Source: Palaemon carinicauda
Lineage: Eukaryota > Arthropoda > Malacostraca > Decapoda > Palaemonidae
Assembly: GCF_036898095.1 (NCBI RefSeq)
Contig: NC_090743.1
Coordinates: 22,635,069 to 22,699,068 of the forward strand
Reading direction: 5' to 3'
Length of the DNA stretch: 64,000 nt
Part shown: one piece after another, positions 11,836-24,002 of the stretch
Layout of the letters: each line of letters starts with the position of its first letter
Position numbering within the stretch: the stretch's first letter is position 1
Position numbers and translations under genes: made by a program
The notes under the pieces: generated by a model
Databases searched by the model: none
What the model was told of the DNA's origin: nothing
The model's input: only the letters and a program-made list of their open reading frames with translations

Positions 11836-12135
11836 CCCTTTTACCCCCAGGCTATTTGGAAATTTCCAACCCTTAACCCCCAGGGGGTTATTTGTTTCCC
11901 AGCACATTTTGCAGTATATTTTTTTTAAATTGCTCTAACAGTCTTAATTTTTGTCATAGAGAGGTCAGGTTGGTCTCATTCTCTTGGAAAATGCCTGAAT
12001 TTTCTCAAAAAATTATCAGAAATATGAAAAAAAAATTTGTATAGCATTTTTTCGCGAGGACGTACCGGTACGTCCATGGGGGTAAAGGGATGGCTTTTGT
12101 GAAACGTACCAGTACGTCCTTTGGGGGTAAAAGGG
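11836..12135 (+). mobile_element. piggyBac-type MITE, copy 1 (TTAA target duplication)
   Basis: A 300-bp element flanked by TTAA on both sides (11832-11835 and 12136-12139). Its ends are inverted repeats, CCCTTTTACCCCC at the left and GGGGGTAAAAGGG at the right. The right half contains palindromic CGTACCGGTACG-type motifs. TTAA duplication and C-rich ends starting CCC are the hallmarks of piggyBac transposons. No transposase is encoded, so it is a non-autonomous derivative. A second copy lies at 61127-61424 in the opposite orientation. Confidence 0.88.
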
Positions 12136-12387
12136 TTAAGATAAATCTCCTTGAAATAAATTTTTCCATTAATTTTATTCATTCTTTGTTAATTCATTCA
12201 TTCTTTGTCTACTGATGTAAATGGGTGGAATTTTATGCGTTGACAAGCATTCTTCTAAGAATACTGTATGTCAAAGCATTTGCTAATTATTCAAGGTTTT
12301 CTTTCATGCAGGAGAAAGACAGTCATCCGATACTAATTTTGTGTTGAGGCAACATAAAGTTATCATGATTTCTAATGCCTCTTCCAG

Positions 12388-12469
12388 GTAACGCAGAAGA
12401 GTGAACGCCAGAGTGAACGACCTGCAAGTTTTCTCAACCTTTCTTTTAGCGGTTTTCATGATAGCAAAT
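12388..12469 (+). CDS. Suz12: SUZ12 exon, LSFSGF segment
   Basis: Phase 0 at the start, 27 codons plus one base. The translation VTQKSERQSERPASFLNLSF then SGFHDSK aligns with the vertebrate SUZ12 stretch that contains LQLTFTGFFHKNDK, the beginning of the C2-like domain. The acceptor is TTCCAG and the donor GTGAGT (12470). The leftover T joins TG of the next exon to make a Leu codon, and the phases agree. The exon begins GTAACG directly after the acceptor AG, so the junction itself resembles a splice donor (see findings). It is short (82 nt) and not a multiple of three, so skipping would shift the frame. Confidence 0.88.
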
Positions 12470-14243
12470 GTGAGTAACATTTCAAGTTCCAAACAGTAAG
12501 TTTCCACAATATGAACCTTCAGTCATACAAGTGCAATGAGTTAGAAGTTATTTGAATAAGTGGAAAGCTAAAAATTTTGGCATTTTCATAGTAAACATTT
12601 GTTAGGTTAGTTTGCCTCTGCTGCCTGTTGGTAAGCAGAGCATTGTTACAGTATTGCTTACTCTCGGTCGTAGGTAGGCTTAGCAACAAGTTTTGTGTTA
12701 TTCGTTGTACTTTACAGTTTTTTGCTTGTTTTTGTGAGATTACTGCAATATTTTAAACCAAGGAAGTTTGTTATTAAGCTTAAAGATAATGATGAGCTTA
12801 CAGGTACTGTTAAGAGTTGTCAGGCTGTATTAATGATTGCCAAATAATAACAGGGCCGGAACAGGTGCAAAGATTGTTGTCATTGCAAGTTTATATACAA
12901 AGAAATATTTTTTTAGATGAATACTTATTGTTCACAGTGGCTGCTATAATGCGTTTGTGTGACTTGGTTTTCATTCCAAAAGTTTTAAGATGGTAACGTG
13001 AATAAATGCACTATAGGCAAGATTATTAAGAACAGGAACAGAGTAAGTTTTAATTAAAATGAAATAAAACTACTGTATGTAAAAATTTGTTACAGTTGCA
13101 TGAATTTACTCTCTAGTGGTAGCAAAATTAGCTTATTATAAACATCTGAAGAAATTAATTCTGATTGGTTGTAAATATGTAAGATAAATAAGAAATTAAA
13201 TACTATTTCATTAACTTTTAAAGCACTTTATATTTAAGAAATAGCTGTAGGAACTTTTTGATACATACATAGACTAGCTTTCTAGAGGCAGCAAAATCAA
13301 CTGATTGAGAATAGATAAAAACAAATTGGTCAGTTATTTGTTATGAACATGCAACTTAAGTCAATGATTGAATAGAAATCCATTAATTTATTTTTATTTA
13401 TACACTGATATCCTTTGCACTTTTGCAACCAACAATTGACCATTTTTCCCCAATTTTTAGTTGGCCGATTTAGCTACCTCTAGAGAGCTAGGCAATGTAG
13501 TAAAAATTCCTAAAGTTATTTTTACATAGTGAGGTGATTTAGAAGTTAATAGAGTTTAATGTAATTTCTGTGTGAGATTTTATGTATTGGTATTTCCTTT
13601 TATGTACAAATAGCTATGATTTCATGGTACACAAGTTGGCAAACAAGGGAAAGGAAGCAATATCAGTGGACTGAGAAAATTGGAAGAAATTACTTGAAGA
13701 AATCACTTATAACTATTGGTTATTAAAATGCCATGAAAGTTAGAAAGGAAATACAAATTAGTTGGATATTAAAAGCATTGAACAAGGTAAAACCTAGGAA
13801 TTCTAGATACTTACATTTGCTTGCTTACGACCGGTAGAGAGATCAGGCGACTGTAATTAGTGTAGAGTAGCGAGCTGAGATGTCATCAGCTTGATGTCTA
13901 GTCTAACAGTGTTAGGTGTTTCGATACAAACCAACTTGGAAGGCTTCTTGTTAGTATCTTGGAGACTTTCTATACTGTATTCATTATCTCAATATACCCG
14001 AGAAATATGGTTTGATGTCACTTAACAATACTGTACTGTAAATACTTTATATGGTATAGAGGCATTTGAGAAAAAGCACTGTTTGGAGTGATGAATTCAG
14101 CATTGTTTACCTCTTTATGCTTGATTCTTGCAATGAAGTTTTATGTTTTTTTCAGCATAATTTTTCCTATGTTAATTTTCTTTGTCCTTTTATCATTGGT
14201 CTTAGGTAATCAGGGATTAAAGTTTGGTCTTTCATTTGATATA
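12470..14243. other. SUZ12 intron, nothing recognised
   Basis: About 1.8 kb of AT-rich intron without a long reading frame, element end or RNA gene that I can support. Confidence 0.65.
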
Positions 14244-15403
14244 CAGTAAACTTTTTTTAGCATGGCAGATTTGCGCCGACTCGGAGGGGTACAAGTTTCC
14301 TAATAGCTGATTTGTTGGAAGTATTTTTGTCCAAATACCATAATTGTTTTCAAATAATTACCAAGTAATGTGAATCAAAACTTATTTACTAACCTAAATT
14401 TCTCCCTCAGATACAGTATAGGTTTTGTTGAATAATGTTAACGAATAAACATATAAAGTATTTTGATGGTATGTCTACATTTAATAATAACATCCGCCAA
14501 AGTCAACGACAGGAGGTTGTTTTCGGGTGCACGCTGCATAGATTTGTAACTTTTCTTGTATTCAACACAAATTGGAATAGCTTACAGTAAGCCTTAGAAA
14601 ACCATGTTATAAACTTTCTTTGAATACCGAAATCTACCAAAAATGTGGAATTGATAAAACTTTCTATCGGTAAAAATAGTGGGAGGTAAAAGGAACATTC
14701 TACTGTTCAACACTGAAGCGGAGATGGAAGGGAGAAGGAGGGGTATAACAGTTGTAACTCGGCGGTGAAATTATGAATTCGTTTAATTTTGATTTTTATG
14801 CAACACTACAGTATCTTCAACACGATAATACTGTATTGCTATTACAAAAATCTAAACCTATACAAAAAAGTAGTAAACCCTTTCTATATGGAGTTTCATT
14901 ATAGTCCTATAATGCAAGTCCGTATAGAAAGAGATACGAGAGAGATGTCAGGTGAGATGTTGGAACACATAATATATGCATGTGTGTGTATAAGTTACAT
15001 ATTTTACATAATGCACAAGAATCTAAACCTTTACAAAAAATATAGCAAACCCTTTTTATAAGGACTTCCATCATAGGCCTATGATGTAAGTTCGTATAGA
15101 AAAGGTTTGCTATTTTTTCGTAAAGGTTTAGATATTATTAATAACAATATTTTTGGTTTGAGGATACTTTATGATATATTTATTCGTTATCATTATTCTT
15201 TGACAAAACCAATATCTGAGGAAGAAATTTAGGTTAGTATCATAAATAAGTTTCGTTTCACATTACTTGGTAATTATTTGAAAACAATGACGGTATTCAC
15301 CCAAAAATACTTCCGACTAATCAGCTATTTGGAAACTTTTCCAAGCTAAAAGGGCACTCCTGCGAGGTGCAAATCTACCTTACAAGAAAAAATTGACTAC
15401 AGG
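14244..15403. mobile_element. Foldback/MITE-like element with long inverted repeats
   Basis: The left arm (about 14244-14460) is inverted at about 15190-15403. Shared blocks include GCTGATT, GGAAGTATTTTT, TTTTCAAATAATTACCAAG with TAATGTGA following, and CTAACCTAAATTT. Identity looks near 80 percent over roughly 200 bp. The centre holds a second, smaller palindromic pair around AATCTAAACCT (14850-15130). No transposase frame is present. A flanking TA and CAGT/AGTC-like outer bases hint at a Tc1/mariner-type end, but the exact boundary and target duplication are uncertain. Confidence 0.7.
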
Positions 15404-15574
15404 TCATAAGTTGTCTCTTGTACTGTATGGTTTCTTTAGATTCCATATAGAATTAATCTGTCTACTTCTCTCAATGCTTATTTCAAAATTGGTAGAGACC
15501 AGATAAGAATGAAAATCATGGCTTCTACATTATTGAACTCTGTTTAAAAGTCAATTGAATGTAATAGGTATGAA

Positions 15575-15800
15575 ATAACAAAAATTGCATCCATTTCTAG
15601 TCCACTGTAGGACAAAGGACTCTGACATGTCATTTTATGTCTGGGGTTTAGACAGTTTTCATCACCACACTGGCCAGTGCAGATTGGTGATGGTGGGAGA
15701 TTTTTGTCTGATCGCTCAAAGGAAACCAACTTAGTATGGGTGGCCCTGACTAAAACAGCTCTACTGATCACGGGGATACACAAATGCTTTCACTATTTTA
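15575..15800 (-). mobile_element. SINE-like repeat with LINE-related tail
   Basis: I recognise the general sequence (GGGCCACCCATACTA, ATCACCAATC, CTTTGTCC with CAGTGGACTAG on the minus strand) as a dispersed repeat of decapods. Its minus-strand 3' part, about 15601-15635, resembles the coding end of the RTE-like LINE at 38178-38212 at roughly 28 of 35 positions. That is typical of a SINE using a LINE tail. The boundaries are approximate. Confidence 0.55.
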
Positions 15801-16313
15801 AGGGATCCCCACTCAGAAAGGGAATAGATATACAGATCTCCCGAAATAAATGAAATAATGTTTACGGAAAAGAATTTTTTCATCAATTGTTGAGGCCTTC
15901 ATTTTACCTTTATATACTCTAGCTGAAATGGATGGATTAATACAGTACAAAATATTTTTGTTTGTCCAAGAGAACCACCAGTAATGAATTTGTTCATACA
16001 AAATTAATTACAAGAGCTGAAATTGTGGCCGCGATGTCCCCGTACGTGCAAGTTCTGAAATGAAGATGAATAAGGTAGAGTAGCCATGTAGGCTGTGTTG
16101 GGAAGGCACTTATGCTAGGTTAATCTCATTTAGAGCAAATTGATCTTAGATTAGCTAGAAGAGCTGTTTGATCCAAGTTTCATAAGCTTCCCAGGGTTCC
16201 AGCCAATCTAGCAAGTAGCATTTCCTTCCATTGACACTCTAAAATTCTACTTTCCAATGAGCAACAAAGCTACATCCTTTCAGGTTGACTTGTCAGTCTG
16301 TAGGCAGATAAAC
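15801..16313. other. SUZ12 intron, nothing recognised
   Basis: Intronic sequence with no credible gene or repeat that I can name. Confidence 0.55.
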
Positions 16314-16460
16314 AAACGCCTTAACAGACGAACAAACTCCCTAAACAGATGAACAAACTCCCTAAACAGATGAACAAACTCCCTAAACAGGCAAAAAACT
16401 CCCTAAACAGGCAAAAAACTCCCTAAACGGACTAAATACTCCCTAAACAGGCTTCCAAAC
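16314..16460 (+). repeat. Minisatellite, about 21-bp unit
   Basis: About seven imperfect copies of a unit reading 'acagatgaacaaactcccta' plus one base. The two central copies are identical, and later copies change to CAGGCAAAAAACTCCCTAA. Confidence 0.88.
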
Positions 16461-17587
16461 TTCCTTAAAGAAGGTACTTCATTCTCTGTCTATGTGTCAC
16501 AACCCATGGCCTCCATCTAGGTAGCATTGGGCATGCTTGTTGACTTCTCGATCACTGGTGTATTGTCTTTAGAATACTGGGTTAAGTTCTTAAGGATTTC
16601 TCTCACCGGTTGGCTGATCTACATGTTGAAGTGTAACATGGCTTTTAATCTATTCAAAAGTTTTGGCAAAGACCAGTCTAGTTTTGTAGAATGATCTGGC
16701 ATTGAACTCTTTCTTACGCATTTCGAAGGTTAAGGCAACAGTTGAGAAAAGGGGTTCTAATGGCTAGAAAACCTTATCCTTCAGGTAATCTCCATAGGTG
16801 TGTGGAAAACTCAGAAGTTTTTCATTCCTCAACTGGGAGCTTAACCTTCTTCCTTAAGAAGATTTTTGGAGCCTGCAGACATCTTTATTGTGTATACAAA
16901 ACATGAAAATATGAAGTGCGATAAGCGCACAGTATACAACACTTACCCCTAAGATACTTTTAAACTGGCAAATATCTACTTTATAAACAGTAATAAATTT
17001 ACAAATACAGTACTGTTATGATACAGGGGGATTATATATAATGCACTTATTTATCACATAACTACTGTATAGCAATTGAAAAGAATTTTGCTTGTATTCA
17101 GCCTAATAACTATAATATAGTGGAGCATTTCAAATTTAAATAAACACATCCCATTTTGACCGATTAAAAATAAACCATATCTGGTTGTTTGATAGGTTTA
17201 ACAATTCGACCTGACCTATTCATAGATGGAGGGACATTATTGAAATTAGTAGACTCAGACAAAGTGGTAGGACTCTGGATATTTGAGTTGGGAAGGATAT
17301 TAGGCTTTGGATGAGAAGTAGGACACGGTAAGGAATTTGGGAGGAGGGATTACTGTATGGCAGAGGTGATGAAGCAGAGGCTGGTTGGCTTAGGTTCAAC
17401 CATGACTCATGTGTGGACAAGAACTTTCCCATTTCTTGTTACTATATTGTCATTATCAGTAGAAACATCATATGACCTAGGGCTGTCCAGTTTCTGCACG
17501 ACCTCACTATAGCGTCCTTGGTCTCTTATACACTCCTCAATTTACAAACATATGGCGATACAAACACAAATCTAACTGAAATCATGA
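16461..17587. other. SUZ12 intron, nothing recognised
   Basis: About 1.1 kb between the minisatellite and DIRS-D. A minus-strand frame of 70 codons at 17220-17432 is Ser/Leu-rich and has no recognisable homology, so I do not call it. Confidence 0.55.
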
Positions 17588-17866
17588 TTGTTCTGTCACT
17601 AAATACAAACCAATGCTATTTATTGGGGATTTTACTTTCGGCGAAGCTGAAAGATAAGCCTTTAGACTTTCAGCGAGGATTTACTATCCACCCGCTAGTT
17701 AGCGGTGGTGTGGGCGTTAGTTGCTACCTCGCTCACTCACACACCTGGGCTGTGAACCCACTTTGCTTTTGGCTTTGGAAGAGACACATCTCTCTCTCCG
17801 CTCCATTTTTGATTACTTAAAGGCCATTTGATTTGATTTCTTAAACTTAGGTTTTTTCTTTATATA

Positions 17867-19248
17867 CAGTGGAACCTCTACACACGAACGTATCTACATC
17901 CGAATTTTCCAACATCCGAAGTAAAATTCGAGCAAATTTTTGACTCTACACCCGAATTTTATTTCGACACACGAAGTAGCAATTTTCGTCGTACCGGTTG
18001 TATCCGAATTTTTCGACACGCGAAGTACAATTCGAACACGTTCCTACTCTACACCCGAATTTTTTTCTCGACACCCGAAGTAAACAATACTCGTATGCGT
18101 AGTCGGTGCTCATAGCGCTTGATGTGTTTTTTATTTCCGCCAATAGAAGGCAGCACTTCAACCTCGGAGGGACCCTCAATTAGCGTGGCTCTGGTCAGTC
18201 CTCTGTTCTCGTTGGCTTTATGTGGTTGTGCCCTGTGCGTTCTGCTATAAATTGTGTTTTAATCGTGATTTTTTACATTCATCCTTTTACGGTATTTTAC
18301 GAAAATCATGGGTCCTAAAAGGCTTAGTTTTGCAAGTGGTAGTGGTAGTGGTGAGAAAAGGAATAAGGGAATGCTTTCTTTAGAAGTAAAGCAAGGAATT
18401 ATTGAAAAGCATGAGCGTGGCGTCCGTATGAGTGAACTTGCAATAAGTTCCGCGCAAATAAAAGAGGTGTTAGGAAAATATCAAGACGTGGTCGACTTCA
18501 TCGACAAATACCATCCAAAGAAATTGCAGGTTTGTCGTGTAGCTGCGCAGTTTGATGATGTTTCCCTAACTTATTTTCGAAACATTCTGAAAAGCTGTAC
18601 CAAGCAACTTTCTATCGATAGCTTCTTTAAAAAAACTACGAAGCGAACTCGTGATGAAGAGGAAGGAAGTGGTTCAAAGAAAACAGCAAAGAGTGAAGAG
18701 AAAAAAATTCAATCAATTTTAAGTGTAGAGAGTGAAAGTGATTAAAATTAATCATCAAAAAGAAAAAAAGAAAATGTAAAAAAAAAATATAAATTATAAA
18801 AAAAAAAAGCTAAGTTATGTTAAAGTTCACTTAGTGTAAGTTAGAATAAGTTACGGTAGTGTACGTTTATCGTAATTAACCTCTCTACCTCCTCGCCGCC
18901 CGTCCGTCTCCTCTCTGCATAGCAAGACTAACAACACCTGCGCTGGAGTTTCTAAGGTAAAGTGACGCTAAAAACCCGTTTCTTATTTATCATTTTTTGC
19001 TAATTCTTCTTATTTACATGTCTATTCTTCTTATTTACATGTCTATTATCTAATTTAGTGTTCATTATTCTCATGGGAAAATTATGTGTAGTAGTTTATT
19101 AAGAAGTTATCATAGGTTTTTGGGCTCAACCACGGATTAATCCTATTTCAATGTATTCTTATGGGAAAATTCGTTTCGACATCCGATCAATTTCTACATC
19201 CGAAGTTGGTTCTGGAACGGATTAAATTCGTATGTAGAGGTTCCACTG
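17867..19248 (+). mobile_element. Tigger/pogo-type DNA transposon, internally deleted
   Basis: Terminal inverted repeats begin CAGTGGAACCTCTACA at both ends. TA dinucleotides flank the element (17865-17866 and 19249-19250), the TA target duplication expected for the Tc1/mariner/pogo superfamily. Subterminal repeats of the form 'acacccgaattttt' and CGAAGTA occur several times at 17930-18090 and return near 19180. It encodes only a shortened transposase (18308-18745), so it cannot move by itself. It sits inside DIRS-D. Confidence 0.88.
18308..18745 (+). pseudogene. Tigger transposase with internal deletion
   Basis: The open frame has 145 codons, against about 500-600 for a full Tigger transposase. 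The N-terminus MGPKRLSFASGSGSGEKRN and the following LSLEVKQGIIEKHERGVRMSELA match the start of the CENP-B-type helix-turn-helix. The frame then jumps directly to a C-terminal tail (VVDFIDKYHPKKLQVCRV, then SIDSFFKKTTKR), which in full-length proteins follows the DDE domain. The DDE catalytic core and CENPB DNA-binding half are missing. The deletion kept the frame, leaving a possible small DNA-binding protein with a Lys-rich tail. Whether it is expressed cannot be seen. Confidence 0.75.
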
Positions 19249-19394
19249 TACATGAAAACATTCTTGTAATTTTTTATATATATTTAAGCTTTTCATTATA
19301 GTGAATGTTGCTGTTTGTGTGACAGCGTAATGCGGCAAATTCTCAAGGGTGGAGAACCTTCTCTTATGTTCTTCCCCCCCCCCCCCCCCTTTGA
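19249..19394. other. Short sequence between Tigger and DIRS-D gag, with poly-C tract
   Basis: Includes a run of about 17 C at 19374-19391. Origin within DIRS-D is likely but unproven. Confidence 0.4.
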
Positions 19395-20200
19395 CGACAG
19401 ACAACCTGTAGGCTGGTGGCTTTGCCTCTCGACCACTCTATAGAGGTTCTTACCAGAGGAGTCTCCTTCGAGATACTCTCCAGAGTCTCTGTCTCCTCCT
19501 CTGCATCGGAGATCCTTAACCAGGAGAAGGTCGCAAATTATGCCATGCAGGCTACTTCGTAGCTAGATCTCTGGTAGGGGTCTGTGGGACACCTCATCAG
19601 GACCGAGGACTGGTCTAAGGAGACCACGAAGAGGTTGATGGAGACTTTTATATTAACAGTAACCAGAACCATCGAGTTCCACTCCCACCAGGTAGTAAAC
19701 CTGTGGGTGAACATGATCCATTGGCGAAGGGACTCGGTAATAGAAAGGTTTCATCGACAGGAACCCCAAGCAGAGGTAACGAGACTTGAAAATCTAGTCC
19801 CGACTGTTCCTCTCTGTTCAGGCTGGAAGACGTTGAGGGGGTGGCAGAGAGATGGAGGAAGTCCAGTCAGGATTCCCTACTCCATAGGGCCCATACATCT
19901 CGTCCCTATCGCCCTCTTCTCCCACAGAAGAAACAGCAGCAGCCATCAAAACCGCTGACTAACAGGACTTCAACAATGGTGAATTCAACAACCCAAAAGT
20001 GTCGAAGAAGCCCTTTCCAGCTAGAGAGTGGAAGAGCTCTAAGTCCTCTCATGGACGTAAGAGTAGCAGAGGGAGCAGCTTGTCCACCAGTGGGGGGACG
20101 CCTGCAATGCCGCTGGGAGAAGTGGCTGCAACTTGGGGTCGAACCGTGGACAGTCTCCGTGACTCATTCGACGGGTCCCCAAGCTTTTTCAGTTGACTCT
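19395..20200 (+). pseudogene. DIRS-D gag C-terminal part
   Basis: Translations such as SEILNQEKVANYAMQA and MIHWRRDSVIERFHRQ align with SATEILNQEKVAKCAMQA and ILKRRDAVAERFHQK of copy C gag (45260-45520). Stops fall inside (for example TAG at 19560) and the frame changes. The Arg/Ser-rich C-terminal tail is at about 20030-20090. Only the last third of gag is present. Confidence 0.75.
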
Positions 20201-21740
20201 TTCTTGTGAAAAAGACATTTGGTGACTGAGACCAGTCATCGACCTCTCAGCCCGGAACAAGTTTGTCAGACAAACTCCGTTGAGGATGAAGACTGCAGAC
20301 GCGGTCAGACAAGCAGTAAGACCATAGGACTTCATGTGCACACTGGATCTCAAGGACGAATACTTCAAAATCCCAGTTCATGCGTCTTCAAGGAAGTATC
20401 TAAGCTATACTCGACAACAAGAAATACCAGTTCAAGGTGCTGTGCTTCGGTCTTTCCACGGCACCTCAGGTCTTCACGAGAGTGTTCTCCCCTGTGTCAT
20501 CCTGGGCTCATGGAGTTGGCTGATCTTAGCAGTCTAGGTGGCAATCGTTCTTCAACACTAAGAGGGACATCTGGCGCTTTGCCAAGATCTGGGTATTGTG
20601 GTAAACCTCAAGAAGTTGTCCCTGCATCCCTCTCAAAGACTGGTATACTGTACTTAGGTATGATCAATAACACTGAACATCAAAAGTCTTCCCATCAGAC
20701 GACAGGGTGCAGTGGCTGAGGAAGGTAGCAAGACCCTTCCTCAGACGAGAAGAGCTTCCAGCCTAACAATGATTGTGTCTCATAGGTCACCTATCATCCC
20801 TGCCCATCTAGTGGCCAACAGTTGCCTGTCTAGTGGCCAACAGCAGCCTCATGATCCAATCTCTCCAATGGCTGCTGAAGTCCAGGTGGAATCAGACCAG
20901 CGATTCCCCGGACATTCTAGTCCCCACAGGAATAGAAGAGCAAACGGACCTCAGGTGGTGGGTGATAGACAAGAACCTCCGCCTGGGAATCGACCTTCTC
21001 GTTCTCCCTCCAGAATTGATGCTCTATTCAGATGCATTAAAAGAAGGGTGGGGGCCCATGTGCTGCACCTCACGGCCTCATGCCTCTGGTCCAAGTCCGA
21101 AGAGTACCAGCACATAAATCTCTTGAGAGATGAGGGCAGACTTCGTACCTCTCCAATAGTTCTAGTAGTTCGTGTCGGGTCACTGCGGGGTATTGATGAG
21201 CAACAACACTACTGTAGTGGCTTACATAAACATACAAGACTTAGCTTTTCACAGCCTCCATCCCATTTAGCAGTAGAGATACTGAGATGGGGGAGAAGAC
21301 AACTCACTATTGGCCCGCTTCATTCCAGGCAAGAGGAATGTGCTCGCGGACAATTTGAGCAGTGACTTGGATAGTGGACTCGCAAGTGGTCTTTGAATCA
21401 TTTAGTAGCAACAACGTCCTGACTTTGTGGGTTTTCCCCGACTGTGGACTTGTTCACGACGTCCCTGAATCTCAGGCTCTCGCTTTATTGCTCCCCAGTC
21501 CCTGATCCCCTGGCTCTCTGCCAAGATGCATTCCAACAACATCGACATGTACGCCTCTCCCCTTGTTCTGTCTGATTAGAAGAGTGCACAACAAGACCAA
21601 AGCATCCGACAATCTCTCTATGACTCGTAACACTGCTATGGCATCACAGAGTGGTTTTCGGACCTTCTGCAACTCCTGGCGGAGCTTCCGAGAGAACTCC
21701 CTCCACAACACGATCTACTCAAATAGCCACATATGAACAT
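20201..21740 (+). pseudogene. DIRS-D pol (RT and RNase H), decayed
   Basis: Segments match copy C pol in order across frames: NKKYQFKVLCFGLSTAPQVF (20419-20478), [21 protein letters not shown] (20695-20757), LPPELMLYSDALKEGWGP (about 21007-21060, RNase H) and LIRRVHNKTKASDNLSMT (21571-21625). I could not find an intact YLDD. Many stops and frameshifts are present, so it is a dead gene. Confidence 0.75.
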
Positions 21741-22900
21741 CATCCGGAAAGCCATAGCTTTGCTACGACTTCATGCCTTGAGACTATCCAGCACCTCACT
21801 TAGAGAAGATTTTCGCAACAAGCTACAAGAAGGATAGCTGGAAACCTCTGACTATCCTCAACTTCATTCTACCAGGCTAAGTTAACTGTCTTTTGCGGTT
21901 GGTGTCGTGGAAGGGGTATCTCTCCTCGATGCTACTATTCCAACAATAGCGGAGTTCCTTGTGCAACTTCAGGAGGAAATGCTCCTCGGTTTCGGCAGGG
22001 AAAGGCTACCGCTCAGCCTTGAGCCTTGCCTTTAAACGGAAAGGAGTCAATTTTTCTTCCTCATAGGAACTTTCTCTCCTCATATGAAGCTACGAGCTTA
22101 CCTTGCCCCCAGTCAGAAGTTAAACCTCCTCCTTGGAACGTGGTTTGCTTCCTTCAGTCTCTGAAGGGTGCTACATACAAACCATTACGCTAGGCAACAT
22201 CGCCAGCTAACTTTTAAGACGGTGTTCCTACTTGCCTTGGCTTCGGCCAGAAAAATTAGAGAACTGTATGGTCTTTCTAATGACATCGCCCATTCAAGGG
22301 GAGAGGATAGGTAAATTTCGTCCCTGAGTTTAATGCCAAGACTCAAAATCCGGGAGTTGTGGATCCTAGATTCTGCCCTTGCGGATTGAGAGTCTTCGTA
22401 CTGTAACCGATGATCCATATCAGTTGTTACTATGACCAGTAAGGAGTTTGAGGTATCACCTTAAAAGAACATTAGCAGCTCGCCCCCAAGTGTCAGCACT
22501 CTTTGCCAGCCATGGAGAAGGTCAAGAGGAGGGTTCCGAAGAACAGGGTCATTCATCTGTCCCTGAATCCTGACCCTCCTCCAACACGATGACCCAGAGC
22601 TCATGATATCAGGGGCATTGCAATGTCCCTGGCATTAAAAAAAACTACTCTGTGGTGCAGGTATTGCAAGCGAGCATGTGGGAGTATCAAACGACCCTCG
22701 CCACCCACTACCTGCAAGATGTGACCCACAAAAACAAGGAGACATTCTTTATTGGTCCTGTGGTGACTGCACAACAAGTGGTTTAAACACCTTAGGCTCC
22801 TTGATGGACAAGTAGCAGAGGGTTGAGGGCAAAGGTTCCCCAGGATTATTCTGAGATGAATGCGTAAGAATGACTGGCTCTTTCTCTCATCTTCCCTCTC
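21741..22900 (+). pseudogene. DIRS-D tyrosine recombinase, decayed
   Basis: Recognisable pieces include CGWCRGRGISPLDATI-like sequence at 21890-21945, KGYRSALSLAFKR at about 22003-22040 and VFLLALASARK at 22225-22255. The terminal HYLQDVTHKNKETFFIGPVV is at about 22705-22765. Frameshifts separate them. The catalytic Tyr context (HYLQDV) remains visible. Confidence 0.7.
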
Positions 22901-23254
22901 TTGGGCAATCGTCACTTAGGGTCCTCTGCAATGCTGTCCTTACCTATCTGCAGGTAAAACCATTTTCCTTGTGTATTATCATAATATTTGCTGCGTCCCC
23001 ATACCCCTAGCGAGGGGAAGAATTGGGTAATGTCTATGGTACCCGTGGAAGATTCCTATGACTCGAATAACTCTTACCAAGACAATCACACTTCTAGTAT
23101 CACAAGCACGCAGCTTGCTGGCCATGCATAGCAGGGTTTTTGCTAGGTGTAGGGTTTATACTAGTTATGTGTGGAGCACATACAGGGAAACCGCAGGTCA
23201 AGGCCTAGAAGCTAGTTGGCACGGATTTCCATTGTCCTAAGGGGTAACTCATCC

Positions 23255-23337
23255 TCTATAATTAGCATTGGTTTGTATTAGTGATGAAGCAAATGACAAT
23301 TTTGGAAGTAATTTGTATTTTTCCTAACGATATAAAC
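23255..23337. repeat. DIRS-D internal complementary region
   Basis: Joins the reverse complement of the left outer end (TAGCATTGGTTTGTATT against 17588-17615) to the reverse complement of the right outer end (TTTGGAAGTA, AATTTGTATTTT, CGATATAAAC against 23545-23602). Confidence 0.8.
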
Positions 23338-24002
23338 TTTTTTTCTATATGTATAGATTTGCCGGCTAGCACCAATCCCCCTAGAAGTTCTTCCTCCTAG
23401 TAAAAGTTGTTACTCAGCCTAGGTGTGTGTGAGTGGAGTAGCAAACTACTCCCTCCCCCCGCTAACTACCGAGTGGATGGTTAACCCTCGCTAAAAGTTT
23501 ATGGTTCGGCTTTCAGCTTCGCCAAAAGTAATATCCCTTATGAATATCTACAGGTTTATATCGTGAGGAAAATACAAATTACAGTACTTCCAAATTTGTA
23601 ATTTTTTAGTCGTTTATAATTTTAACATGAATGATTTTGAAGTTCAGATGCAGAGCTACTATTTTACTTGTCACCCTCTTCCTACATTTTAGAATAGGGT
23701 ATGTCTTAGATTTGTAACCAAAGAAACCAAAATTTTTGTTAGGTGAAAAGTGGTGAATGAGATTCTCTAAAAAGGGAAAGTCTTGTTCATTGTCTGGATA
23801 CTGCTTTGCTTTTTAGAATCTCCAATTCAGTACAGTATTTAGTGTAAATTATTGATCATTAAGGCATTAGTAAAAGTAATAATATTGAAAGTTTAATCAA
23901 ATGAATAGTTTAGAAAATTAAAACATAATTAGAGTACAATTGGCATTTGCTTTAATTTTGTATAATCAATTGTAAATTTTTATTTGAAGTTGTGTTTTAC
24001 AG

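Larger units (their letters stand above)
17588..23602 (+). mobile_element. DIRS retrotransposon copy D, old and degenerate
   Basis: Same family as copy C (41886-50277). The left end (17588-17815) and right end (about 23395-23602) form an inverted repeat with visible divergence, roughly 75-80 percent. An internal complementary region lies at about 23255-23337. Between them are broken gag, RT, RNase H and recombinase segments in the + direction. The gag N-terminal half of copy C has no counterpart here. A Tigger-type element is nested at 17867-19248. The copy lies in the SUZ12 intron 12470-24002 in the sense direction, ending 400 bp before the next exon. Confidence 0.88.
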
